The position numbers and the translations under genes are program-made. Below, in pieces: positions 34,847-43,236 of a DNA stretch of 64,000 bases; position 1 is the first letter of the stretch, and every line of letters begins with the position of its first letter. Source of the DNA: UBA8524 sp964215915 (lineage in GTDB: Bacteria > Bacteroidota > Bacteroidia > UBA8524); contig CAXPEB010000021.1 in assembly GCA_964215915.1 (NCBI GenBank), forward strand, positions 12,946 through 76,945, written 5' to 3'. The notes beneath the pieces were generated by a model. The model was not told the origin of the DNA. It searched no databases and was given only the letters and a program-made list of their open reading frames with translations.

Positions 34847-36751
34847 GTGGTGCCCAGAATCCGGCTATTGATCCTCTTCTCCCTCCTGGCATTGCGGTCT
34901 CTTGCAGAAGACCCGGTGTCTTTCAGGCTTTATCAGCCGGCCATGGAAGGGCAGCCTCTTGTGATCTGCCTGGAGCAGGGCGAGATCGACTCACTGGAGG
35001 TTAGCTCCGGAATTTTAAGTCTACGCCATGGTTCCGTTAGAAGTAATACCCCCATCCATGTGCCCGGTATCCGCCAGGAAACGGAGTTACAATTCCGGTA
35101 TTACACCGAAGAAGGGGGCTGGCAACCCTATACGCTGGAATATTCGCCTATGCCCGGATGGCTGTCTTTGATTCCACCCCTACTGGCTATTGTGTGCGCC
35201 ATCCTGTTCCGGGAAGTGGTTACCTCGTTATTCATCGGAATTCTGAGTGGAGTCTTTCTGAATATTCACTATGCAATGCCCGGCAAACCCTTGTTGAGTG
35301 GGATTTTCCTGAGCATATCGGATTATGTGTTGCCGGCACTGAATGACACCGGACATCTTAGCGTAATTGTTTTTTCCTTATTGATAGGCGGTTTGGTAGC
35401 CCTGATCTCCCGTAACGGAGGTATGGCCGGCATGGTCAGGTATGTGGCACGGTTCGCCCGAAACAGACAGAGCACCCAGATTGCTACCTGGCTGCTCGGC
35501 ATCGTGATCTTCTTTGACGATTATGCCAATACCCTGGTAGTGGGAAATACCATGAGGCCCGTTACCGACCGCATGCGCATATCCCGGGAAAAACTGGCCT
35601 ACCTCGTGGATTCCACGGCTGCACCGGTAGCTTCGGTTGCTTTTGTCACCACCTGGATCGGGGCACAACTGGGGTATATACAGGACGGGATTAACAGCCT
35701 GAGCGACCTGAACACCACCGCTTACTCGGTCTTTATGGGCTCGCTTTCCTATGCTTTCTACCCGGTATTCACCCTGGCCTTTATCCTGATACTGATCCTG
35801 AGCCGCAAAGAATTCGGCCCGATGCATGGAGCGGAAAAACGCATCCTGGAAGCAGAAGAGCCGGACCATTCCTACCATGGAGGCGACGGAAGCGGAGAGC
35901 TGGAGCCCGATGACGATACCCCGAGACGTGCTTTTAATGCCGTAATTCCGGTGTTGGTACTCATCGGCGGCACCCTGGCCGGGCTCTGGATTACCGGATA
36001 CAGTGACGCTATCTGGCACAACCCCGAACTTGGTTTCTGGAAACGCCTTTCCGGGGTGGTAGGTGCCGCTGACTCCTACAAAGCTCTGCTTTGGTCATCG
36101 GCCGGAGCCCTGTTATTAGCCGTAGTTCTAACCGTCAGCCAGCGGATCATGAACCTGGACAAAAGCATCGGGGCTACACTGAAAGGCTTTGGTTTTATGT
36201 TGCAGGCTATCGTAATTCTTTGCCTCGCCTGGAGCCTTTCTTCCCTTACCGAAACCCTGAATACGGCGGTGTACATTACTTCCGTTCTGGAGGCCATCCA
36301 TGCGAACCCGGTGTGGTTCCCTGCGCTTACCTTCATCCTTTCGGCATTGGTATCGTTTTCCACCGGATCTTCATGGAGCACCATGGCCATTCTTTACCCC
36401 ATGATCCTTCCGGCCGTGTGGTTGCTCAGCGGACAGCATGATGTGGATTCGGGCATGCAGATGAGTCTCTTCCTGAATGTGGTTTCCTGCGTACTTGCCG
36501 GATCTGTGATGGGGGATCATTGCAGTCCGATCAGCGACACCACCATACTTAGTTCCCTCGCCAGCAGTTGCGACCACCTCAGCCATGTCCGAACCCAGTT
36601 GCCCTATTCCCTGTCAGTAGGAACAGTTTCCGTACTTCTGGGCACTGTACCGGCCTCATTCGGTATTTCTTCGTGGTTACTCTTCCCCCTGGGTATCCTT
36701 GCTATTTATCTGATAATCCGTATATTTGGTCGACCTCTGCCGAAATTCTGA
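34847..36751 (+). CDS. nhaC: NhaC-family Na+/H+ antiporter with extra N-terminal exported domain
   Basis: 634 residues. Residues 1-20 are a signal-like helix (RIRLLILFSLLALRSLAE), followed by about 85 residues of hydrophilic beta-rich sequence, then about 12 membrane helices. Transport-domain signs are IVIFFDDYANTLVVGNTMRPVTD near residue 225, DSTAAPVASVAFVTTW, and the late STGSSWSTMAILYPMILP and GDHCSPISDTTILSS motifs typical of NhaC. The antiporter exports Na+ in exchange for H+. The start is GTG at 34847 (or 34850). A promoter for the next small gene lies inside its last 53 bases. Confidence 0.87.
   Translation: MVPRIRLLILFSLLALRSLAEDPVSFRLYQPAMEGQPLVICLEQGEIDSLEVSSGILSLRHGSVRSNTPIHVPGIRQETELQFRYYTEEGGWQPYTLEYSPMPGWLSLIPPLLAIVCAILFREVVTSLFIGILSGVFLNIHYAMPGKPLLSGIFLSISDYVLPALNDTGHLSVIVFSLLIGGLVALISRNGGMAGMVRYVARFARNRQSTQIATWLLGIVIFFDDYANTLVVGNTMRPVTDRMRISREKLAYLVDSTAAPVASVAFVTTWIGAQLGYIQDGINSLSDLNTTAYSVFMGSLSYAFYPVFTLAFILILILSRKEFGPMHGAEKRILEAEEPDHSYHGGDGSGELEPDDDTPRRAFNAVIPVLVLIGGTLAGLWITGYSDAIWHNPELGFWKRLSGVVGAADSYKALLWSSAGALLLAVVLTVSQRIMNLDKSIGATLKGFGFMLQAIVILCLAWSLSSLTETLNTAVYITSVLEAIHANPVWFPALTFILSALVSFSTGSSWSTMAILYPMILPAVWLLSGQHDVDSGMQMSLFLNVVSCVLAGSVMGDHCSPISDTTILSSLASSCDHLSHVRTQLPYSLSVGTVSVLLGTVPASFGISSWLLFPLGILAIYLIIRIFGRPLPKF
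36699..36728 (+). promoter_or_regulatory. Promoter for the small membrane protein, inside the end of nhaC
   Basis: TTG at 36699-36701, exactly 19 bases, TATATTTG at 36721-36728. This matches the Bacteroidota consensus and gives a leader of about 30 bases before the ATG at 36766. Confidence 0.6.
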
Positions 36752-36765
36752 TTTCAGGGAGAAGC

Positions 36766-37083
36766 ATGGATTCAAAAAGGGACATTAAAAATAAACAATG
36801 GCTCAGTCGTTGGGCCCAGGTGCGGAAGCGTGGTTTCCTTCACTTCTGGATGATTTACGGAGTGCTGTACTTTGTACTCTGTTTTGCCCTGATCCTCGTG
36901 GCCGTCAACCTTTTCAGCGACTCAATTCCGCATATCGTCGAATTCCTCTCCAACAAGATTGTAATCAATTTGCTGATCGCACTGGGAAGTGGCCTGGTGA
37001 TCTCCGTATTGCAATGGGTATACAATGAAATCCGCTTTCGCCGTTTGGGTTCGCGCTATCCGAATGCGGTCCGTTTATTCTGA
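36766..37083 (+). CDS. Small two-helix membrane protein of unknown function
   Basis: 105 residues with a basic N-terminus (MDSKRDIKNKQWLSRWAQVRKR) and two membrane helices (WMIYGVLYFVLCFALILVAVNLF and IVINLLIALGSGLVISVLQWVYN), then a short basic tail. I do not recognise a named family. The start at 36766 follows a good promoter; an open frame to the left overlaps nhaC and is not protein-like. After the stop begins the repeat element at 37097. Confidence 0.6.
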   Translation: MDSKRDIKNKQWLSRWAQVRKRGFLHFWMIYGVLYFVLCFALILVAVNLFSDSIPHIVEFLSNKIVINLLIALGSGLVISVLQWVYNEIRFRRLGSRYPNAVRLF

Positions 37084-37096
37084 AACTTTTCATCGC

Positions 37097-37585
37097 AGAT
37101 CAGGATCAAAACCTGTTGGCAGAGTGGCACTTCAACCCGGTTGAATGCCTTTCGATCGTTGTGTTCTCTCTTGGATGCCCATTTTTTACTTGTCTAAAAA
37201 ATGGGCGAAAAAAGGACAGTTTTCCTGAAGGCGCCTTCCCGCCGCACCGGCCGCCCTCCGCAACAAAAGCTTGACCATCGCTGGAATCTTTTCCATAACC
37301 GTATTCCTTTGGAGAACTTCGGTTTTCAAGATAAGGGGAACAGGCAACCTCCTGTTTCATAAGAAAAGATTAAGGCGATTTGGCGCACAGGCTCCCGCAC
37401 GCTTTTGTTGCGGCTCGCGCTGCAGGAAAACGGCCTGACGGCGGAGAAAGGTATACGCTCAATATTCCAGAATGCCCTATTCCTTATAGCGGTGGGCATT
37501 CTTTTGATTCGTGGGATAGGAAGAAAAGTTTCTCCACTTCCGAATAGTCAAATGTCCCCACACCTTTTTGACTTGATCCGGAATG
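37097..37585 (+). repeat. Dispersed repeat element, copy A (inverted relative to copy B at 63428-63936)
   Basis: This stretch fills the 551-base gap between the small membrane gene and apbE. Its reverse complement recurs at 63428-63936. Two blocks are nearly identical: 37175-37249 (one difference in 75) and about 37358-37448 (about four in 91); the middle is clearly less alike and the last 100 bases are about three-quarters identical. Conserved structure includes a 12-base-stem hairpin at 37177-37206, a 12-base palindrome (GAAGGCGCCTTC) at 37227-37238, and 13-base inverted repeats (CCGCAACAAAAGC) at 37258-37270 and 37401-37413. No transposase is present. Short open frames in it are not convincing genes. 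Confidence 0.85.
37177..37206. repeat. Perfect 12-base stem hairpin in repeat copy A
   Basis: GCCCATTTTTTA, a 6-base loop CTTGTC, then TAAAAAATGGGC. It is conserved without change in copy B (63831-63860). No U-tract follows on either strand, so it is not a textbook terminator. Confidence 0.8.
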
Positions 37586-37621
37586 CACATTCTATTCGCG
37601 GGGTAAATAGGATAAAGGGAT

Positions 37622-37629
37622 TATTTTTG
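37622..37629 (+). promoter_or_regulatory. -7 promoter box for apbE
   Basis: TATTTTTG, an exact match, 5 bases before the ATG at 37635; no clear -33 box in the upstream 25 bases. Confidence 0.45.
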
Positions 37630-37634
37630 CCGGC

Positions 37635-38642
37635 ATGAAAAAGTGGTTCCTTCTGGCACTCCCCGCTTTGCTGGTAGCTTGTGCCGATAAAACGGAGACA
37701 AAACTCAACAAAGTCGAGATCCCTGCATTCGGTTCTTACCTGGAACTGAGTTATACCGGAACGGAAATCCCCAATTACAGGGAAAACCTGGAAGAGTTTG
37801 TCGAGGAGTTCAACTCCTCTCTGTCGACCTACCGGAAGGACTCACGGATCAGCCAACTGAACCGCAATGAAACACAAACGCTGGATTCCCTGAACTTCAA
37901 AGTACTGGCCTTGTCCATTTGGATGACACGTGCCAGCGGAGGAGCCTTTGATGTAGGTGTTGGACCCTTGGTAGAGTTATGGGGATTCGGCCAGAAAGGC
38001 GAACCCCGTGAAGTGGATAGTTCCGAGGTGGAAGCCGCTCGCAAACTATGTGGCTACGGAACGTATTACGTACAACGTTTTCAGTTGCATAAGCAGGACC
38101 CGAACGTAAGGCTGGATTACAATGCCGTGGCACCGGGACTTGCCGCTGATCTGATCGCCGAAGACCTGGGCAAGCACAACGTGAAGAACTTTTACATCAA
38201 TGTAGGAGGAGAGATCCGGTGTGCGGGTGTCAACCAGGATTCGACGACGTGGGTGATCGGGATTGAAAAACCTATCGATAACCCGAACGGCACCAATGAA
38301 GCCATCCGCTATGTAAAGGTAAAAGACAAAGGGTTGGCTACTTCCGGCAATTACCGTAAGTTCTATGTCCGCGACGGGAAAAAATACAGCCATACCATCG
38401 ATCCCAGAAGCGGTTATCCGGTGCAGCACGACTTGTTATCCGTAACAATTATGGCCCCCGATGCAGCCGTTGCCGATGCTTTGGCCACCACCTGTATGGT
38501 ACTGGGACGTGAGGGCGCAAAACAATTCCTTACCCAGTTTCAGGATGTCGATTACTACTTTGTCTATGCCGGCGAAGGCGGGAAGATGGAAGAAGAATGG
38601 TCGCCGGGAATGGAAGTGGCATTTGTCAGCGAATCAGAATAA
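37635..38642 (+). CDS. apbE: FAD:protein FMN transferase, ApbE family lipoprotein
   Basis: 335 residues with a lipoprotein signal (LPALLVAC). ApbE splits FAD and attaches FMN covalently to a Thr or Ser of exported flavoproteins such as NqrC or RnfG, outside the inner membrane with Mg2+. Motifs visible are FDVGVGPLVELWGFG, DYNAVAPGLAADLIAEDLG, the NVGGEIRCAG turn, ATSGNYRKFY, SHTIDPRSGYPV, and ADALATTCMVLG, all family hallmarks. No target flavoprotein is in the window. Its last 9 bases overlap the convergent DUF5686 gene. Confidence 0.93.
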   Translation: MKKWFLLALPALLVACADKTETKLNKVEIPAFGSYLELSYTGTEIPNYRENLEEFVEEFNSSLSTYRKDSRISQLNRNETQTLDSLNFKVLALSIWMTRASGGAFDVGVGPLVELWGFGQKGEPREVDSSEVEAARKLCGYGTYYVQRFQLHKQDPNVRLDYNAVAPGLAADLIAEDLGKHNVKNFYINVGGEIRCAGVNQDSTTWVIGIEKPIDNPNGTNEAIRYVKVKDKGLATSGNYRKFYVRDGKKYSHTIDPRSGYPVQHDLLSVTIMAPDAAVADALATTCMVLGREGAKQFLTQFQDVDYYFVYAGEGGKMEEEWSPGMEVAFVSESE

Positions 38643-41087
38643 GTAAGCGATACGCAGAGCAGTATTACGTCCCGTTACCGCATTGTTCCCCCAAATAAAT
38701 TCGGCACGGAATAGACCGGGATCCTTTTTGTAAAGGGCAACATTCCGCACTCCAACGGAAATTTCATAATGCCAGGGAAGGCTATGGCTTTTCAGGTATT
38801 GAAACCCAATAAACTCATTACCCCGTATCCGTTTGACCCCGGGAATCTTATTGATCAGGAAGCGGTTAAATCCATGCTCCCAATGAAGCTGGATATAATT
38901 TCGTTTCTCACTCCAACGGAAATAATCGAGTGTTTGCAAACGCAGCATGCGGTTCCCGGCATTCTGATAAAAAGTCTTGTTGACAGAATAATGGAAGTAA
39001 TCCATAAAATAGACCCGGTCTCCATTGAAAAAATGCCCATACTCCACGGCTAACGACGAATGCCCGAATATACCCAGGTCAAGTCCGTAGCGCATCCCCA
39101 GCTTCAGTTTGGAGAAGAGGGGTTCCAGGTTATCTCCGGTGCGCAGGCTTTGGCTGTATGAGGCTGTCAGTAAGGGCCAGCGTGAACCCAGGTCAATCCT
39201 GGAATCCGGTCCCTGGATATACCGGCTGAAGGGACGGTACCGGAGGTCAACACTCCAGATCAGGGCCTGATGCTCCTCAAAGCTATTGGCCCCGAAATCT
39301 TCCCACACCTCATTTTTGCTCAACCGGTCATACTGTTCAAAGAAGGTAAAGGTATTGCTGTTGCTGAGCGGGCTTCTTCGCTCAAGCAGCAGGTCGGTTT
39401 TGATCTCAAGTCCGTTCACCGGTTTCCATCCGAATCCACCGTGTAGGTACCGGGCCTGGTAAAGCTTCAGAAAATTTTGTCCGGCAAATAGGGTGTAAAG
39501 ACTGTTCAGCAAAGGGGAGATTGCTTGCTCTCCGTTAAGTGGCTTCACATAATACCCGAATCCGGTGGTAACCGTAAATTGTTTGTAGCGGCCAAAGTAC
39601 CCTTCCGATTCCGATTTAACCTGCAGCCGGGTATTGCCAAAACCGTAACGCAGGTATAGTTCCGAGACCCCGCGACGCTGTTTTTGTTCTTTGTCCCAGG
39701 TAGTAAACCGGATACGCGGTTCCAGCACCAATCCCTCAACCGAATTGAATTGTACGGATTGCACGATGCTACGAAGTTCTGTGCTTTGCTTCCCCTTGTT
39801 GCTTTCCCAATAGCGGCTTTGCCAAAGTAAGGTATGGATGGGGCCATTGCTGCGGCGCACCGGTATGCTGTCGCGAACCAGCTCTATACTGTCCTTGACC
39901 CGGTAGTCTTCGATCTCCACAGGAGTCAGTGGAACCGGTCGGATGCTGTCCCAGTAGGTGCTATCCTGTTGGTTGGCACTGGGATGGATATAAAGGGCTT
40001 CCAGCTTTTTCGGTTTGTGTTCGGTTTGTGTTTTACCGGAAGCATTGTAGTGCTGGTATTGGGTGAAAAAATAACCGGAGACTCCGATATTGAAGACCCG
40101 CAACCCGAACTCATAGCGACTTCTGCTAATGCGGTATTGTCCGTCAAAGAATTGGTATTCTGCATGGATTTCGAGGCTGTCCAGAAGCTCCAGCTGATTT
40201 TTTCGGTATACGCTAAGGTCAAGCGCATTGACGCAGTACAGGCTGTCCTCCACGATCAACACCCCTGTTGCCACGGGGTCGGATTCACGCCTGGGTAATA
40301 CCCGGATGCGGTAGAATTTCCGTTCTCCTTCGTAATAGCTCCCTTCCAGTTCGTAGCGGTAGTAGAAAAAGCCGCGGTCACCGATTGGAGATACCAGCCC
40401 CCTTTCCATACCTACACAAGGAACGAGGTTATCGTTGAAATTCATGATCAGGTCGGAAGCCCTGACGTAACTGAATGCATTGTTCTGTCCGCTGACCTTA
40501 CTGGAAAGCACCTGCTCCTGGTAGCGGTTTTTCCGGTGTTGCAGGGTATTGATGGATTCAAAAAGATACAGGATGCCGTTGCCATTGGAGTCCACTCCCA
40601 ACTCTTCCCGGGGAATATCCTGCCCGAACAGGCGGTCGGGAAGGTCATGTGCTCTTTGCAGGCCCTTGATGTAAACATTGCAGGAAAAATCTCCGGATTC
40701 GAAGTTGTAGGCTTTTCGGGAGGCAATGACTTTACGCATGATGGGGTTTGCCGGGTTTTCATTTCCATCCAGGGTTACCTCCATCAACTGGTTCACCTGC
40801 AATTGCAACGTAACATCAATCCGTTCCACTGGCTGACCACCGGTTTCGCGGAATTCCGTACGATAGCCCAGATAGCGGTATTCGAGTGTATGCTTGCCTT
40901 CGGGAACTTCCAGGACATACTCTCCGTTTTCGTTACTGATTGTCCCGATGCTTTGTCCGCGTACACCGATACTCACAAAGGCCAGGGCATTCCCTTTCTG
41001 GTCGCTGATATGTCCTTCGATACGACTTGCCTGAGCCAGGCAGGGGAAAAGGAGAGAGAGGAGAAGAAATAGTCGGGTCGGGTTCAC
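38634..41087 (-). CDS. DUF5686 outer-membrane protein with N-terminal carboxypeptidase-regulatory-like domain
   Basis: 817 residues with a signal peptide (RLFLLLSLLFPCLAQA). Residues about 22-105 form a CarboxypepD_reg-like Ig domain (IEGHISDQKGNALAFVSIGVRGQSIGTISNENGEY). The rest fits DUF5686: PIMRKVIASRKAYNFESGDFSCNVYIKG, a middle domain with SDPVATGVLIVEDSLYCV, then a barrel that ends in ALRIAYLF. Function unknown; an outer-membrane place is likely. The start is GTG at 41087, the only start near the signal peptide. It overlaps apbE by 9 bases tail to tail and lies downstream of the GYDIA kinase on the same strand. Confidence 0.82.
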   Translation of the reverse strand: MNPTRLFLLLSLLFPCLAQASRIEGHISDQKGNALAFVSIGVRGQSIGTISNENGEYVLEVPEGKHTLEYRYLGYRTEFRETGGQPVERIDVTLQLQVNQLMEVTLDGNENPANPIMRKVIASRKAYNFESGDFSCNVYIKGLQRAHDLPDRLFGQDIPREELGVDSNGNGILYLFESINTLQHRKNRYQEQVLSSKVSGQNNAFSYVRASDLIMNFNDNLVPCVGMERGLVSPIGDRGFFYYRYELEGSYYEGERKFYRIRVLPRRESDPVATGVLIVEDSLYCVNALDLSVYRKNQLELLDSLEIHAEYQFFDGQYRISRSRYEFGLRVFNIGVSGYFFTQYQHYNASGKTQTEHKPKKLEALYIHPSANQQDSTYWDSIRPVPLTPVEIEDYRVKDSIELVRDSIPVRRSNGPIHTLLWQSRYWESNKGKQSTELRSIVQSVQFNSVEGLVLEPRIRFTTWDKEQKQRRGVSELYLRYGFGNTRLQVKSESEGYFGRYKQFTVTTGFGYYVKPLNGEQAISPLLNSLYTLFAGQNFLKLYQARYLHGGFGWKPVNGLEIKTDLLLERRSPLSNSNTFTFFEQYDRLSKNEVWEDFGANSFEEHQALIWSVDLRYRPFSRYIQGPDSRIDLGSRWPLLTASYSQSLRTGDNLEPLFSKLKLGMRYGLDLGIFGHSSLAVEYGHFFNGDRVYFMDYFHYSVNKTFYQNAGNRMLRLQTLDYFRWSEKRNYIQLHWEHGFNRFLINKIPGVKRIRGNEFIGFQYLKSHSLPWHYEISVGVRNVALYKKDPGLFRAEFIWGNNAVTGRNTALRIAYLF

Positions 41088-41183
41088 CCCTGTTTTACGG
41101 GAAGCAGGAAAAAAGGTTACATCTCAGGCGGTAAAAATGTGTTTGACAGGGGTACAACCGAAGATCCGGATAGAGAGGGAAGC

Positions 41184-42104
41184 CTACAGCAGCAGGGTGT
41201 CCGGCTGAAGAGCCGTGTCATATCCTTTTTCTCTGAAATAGTGCATGGAATCAAATCCCGGATCGGCAGGTATGGCCATAACAAAATCTCCACCCCAGGC
41301 TCCCAGCGATTTGATATTTCCCGGATAATCCGCGAAAAGGGTATCCCCGACAGTCGGAAGGCCCAACGTTTCCGAGATGAGTTTTTCACTGAATGCCATA
41401 AGTTCGGTTAGTCCCCTGCGGTCCGGATTTAGAATCCATGCGTCAATGGCTTCATCCAGAAGGGGCAATGCTGAGGTGGCAGCCTTTTGCTTAGAATGGT
41501 AAAGGGCAATGCCTTCACGACTATTCTGCTTTTTGCCGAGGTATACAAAAACAGCAGAATCCAATAGCTCCCGCGGAATAGGCAGCCGGGACCAGATTGG
41601 CTTCCTTTCGGCGGCAAGGCGGTACAGAATTGGCCCATCTGCACCGGCACAGGCAATATCATAACCGCTTCCCTCGAAGGAACGGAAAAACAATTCCATA
41701 GCCTCAATACCGGCCCATTGAGCGATAAGGTGAATAAGGGTAGAACTGCTGCCAAGGCCCCACTCTGCAGGATAGTCGGAGCGAATAACCCCCTCATGAT
41801 ACAACCCGTCCTTAAGAAAGCCCGGATTGATGGCCCTGGCAGACAACAGAATTTTCTGCAGGCTCAGCGATACATCGTCGTTCAGTCCGTGAAGAAGCCC
41901 CAGGTTTTCGTCAAAATAAGCTTCAAACCAGATTTCCCCTTTATGGTTCAGGCTCTTCCAGTAAAGGCCTCTTACCTGCACCTCTTCCTTATGGGTATGC
42001 AGTTCCTGCCCGAATCGGGTAGGCCAGGCAATGGCACGACATCCGTCTAAGACGAAGTATTCTCCGAAAAGCAATAATTTTCCGTGAGCCCGGTATACCG
42101 ACAT
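41184..42104 (-). CDS. GHMP kinase of the GYDIA family, probably a mevalonate-pathway kinase
   Basis: 306 residues. GHMP kinases phosphorylate small metabolites such as mevalonate, phosphomevalonate or homoserine. The ATP loop is WGLGSSSTLI near residue 115-125, HGKLLLFGEYFVLDG is at the start, the GYDIACAGADGPILY motif that names the GYDIA family is near 147-161, and KSLGAWGGDF at the end is the third GHMP motif. The family is found mainly in Flavobacteriia beside HMG-CoA reductase, as here, so a mevalonate-pathway step is likely but its exact substrate has, to my knowledge, not been settled. An exact -7 box lies 4 bases before the ATG, separating it from the esterase gene 73 bases upstream. 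Confidence 0.85.
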   Translation of the reverse strand: MSVYRAHGKLLLFGEYFVLDGCRAIAWPTRFGQELHTHKEEVQVRGLYWKSLNHKGEIWFEAYFDENLGLLHGLNDDVSLSLQKILLSARAINPGFLKDGLYHEGVIRSDYPAEWGLGSSSTLIHLIAQWAGIEAMELFFRSFEGSGYDIACAGADGPILYRLAAERKPIWSRLPIPRELLDSAVFVYLGKKQNSREGIALYHSKQKAATSALPLLDEAIDAWILNPDRRGLTELMAFSEKLISETLGLPTVGDTLFADYPGNIKSLGAWGGDFVMAIPADPGFDSMHYFREKGYDTALQPDTLLL

Positions 42105-42108
42105 GGTT

Positions 42109-42116
42109 CAAAGATA
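42109..42116 (-). promoter_or_regulatory. -7 promoter box for the GYDIA kinase
   Basis: TATCTTTG on the minus strand, 4 bases before the ATG at 42104. No good -33 box. Confidence 0.45.
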
Positions 42117-42177
42117 CGCGTGGTCAAAGGAATTGAAAGGCTTTTGCCTGTATGAATCGGTGTTGGTCTGACAGAAA

Positions 42178-43236
42178 CTAATCGTGTCTCATTTGTTCCA
42201 CCGCCTGGCGAAACTTCTTCACATCTTCGTTTTGCGGGGTGGCCAGTTCATAGATCCGCACAATGTATTCGGCACGAGCCAGGTCGTTGGCTTCAATGGC
42301 CTGTCCGGCATAGGAGTAACAGGCCAGTCCGATAAAACCCAATACCCTTTCAAACATCACATCGTCCTTTTTCATGGCATGAAGGGCAAGGATCTCCTGT
42401 TCCCACCATTTCAGGTCTTTATTCCCGAAACTCTGGTAAAATTTACGCTTCAGCAGTTGCTCGCGCATCATTTCCTCCTGGGAAACCTTTACCCGCTTCG
42501 ATTCGTATCCGCTGACCGAATCCGTAACCAGGAAATCAAAACCATCACGCAGAACTCCCGGGTTAGGGAATTCGTGCGGTCCTTCCCATTCCACCAGGTA
42601 GTGCGGCATGGCCCGCTTACCCAGGGATGTTTCAAAGGAAACGAGGTCGGCGTAGTTCATATCACGTATTCCGGCAAAACCGAGGAGGGCCGGTCCGTCT
42701 GTACGGTTCAAGGCATACACCCCTCCGATATAGATCACCTGCGTCACCCGGGCATTCACATCGGCATAATGCACCGCTACCTTGGCTCCGCCGGAGAACC
42801 CGAGCAGCCTAACCCGGTCTTCGGTCCGGAATCTTCCCTGTATATCGGCAATCAGGCGTGTGAGGGCAGCATCTGTTTCCGGGAAGTTCATTCCATTTTT
42901 TACGGTGTTGCCGCCAACCAGGATGAAGCCATATTCTTCTGCCAGCTCATGGTAAAGCTGAACCGGTACCTGTCCGTTTCCCTGCGGGTCAAGGCAGTAG
43001 AGTACCGGAACCGTTTCCATACTGTCAAGTGCGGTAGGAAGGTAAATGGCGAAACTTTCGTTCCCGTTGCTGCGATAAGGCACCTGGGTGAGAACCTTTC
43101 CCCGGGGCAGGGTGTCATTTTCTTTTCTGACGACCGGTTTCGGTTGTTCCGGTGATTCCTTTTCGTTTTCATTTCGGCCTTCGCTACAGGCGGAAAGCAG
43201 GATGAGAGCAATGAGGCAGAGACGGAATCCTTTCAT
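42178..43236 (-). CDS. Alpha/beta-hydrolase-like lipoprotein
   Basis: 352 residues with a lipoprotein signal (LIALILLSAC). The centre has an alpha/beta hydrolase layout: VPVLYCLDPQGNG strand, EEYGFILVGGN, the nucleophile elbow LLGFSGGAK (Ser near residue 148), and a possible catalytic His in EWEGPHEFP near 218. The last 100 residues are helical and TPR-like. No substrate is evident; an exported esterase or peptidase is a guess. Its ATG overlaps the HMG-CoA reductase stop by 4 bases (ATGA), so it is translated with a mevalonate gene although it is exported. Confidence 0.72.
   Translation of the reverse strand: MKGFRLCLIALILLSACSEGRNENEKESPEQPKPVVRKENDTLPRGKVLTQVPYRSNGNESFAIYLPTALDSMETVPVLYCLDPQGNGQVPVQLYHELAEEYGFILVGGNTVKNGMNFPETDAALTRLIADIQGRFRTEDRVRLLGFSGGAKVAVHYADVNARVTQVIYIGGVYALNRTDGPALLGFAGIRDMNYADLVSFETSLGKRAMPHYLVEWEGPHEFPNPGVLRDGFDFLVTDSVSGYESKRVKVSQEEMMREQLLKRKFYQSFGNKDLKWWEQEILALHAMKKDDVMFERVLGFIGLACYSYAGQAIEANDLARAEYIVRIYELATPQNEDVKKFRQAVEQMRHD

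Noticed and set aside
37177..37206. Hairpin as a simple rho-independent terminator
   Set aside because: The stem is perfect but no U-tract follows on either strand, and the surrounding element is conserved as a whole.
37405..37638. Small open frame in repeat copy A as a gene before apbE
   Set aside because: It starts inside the repeat, overlaps the apbE start and has no promoter; partial likeness to copy B follows from DNA similarity. Kept only as a low-interest observation.
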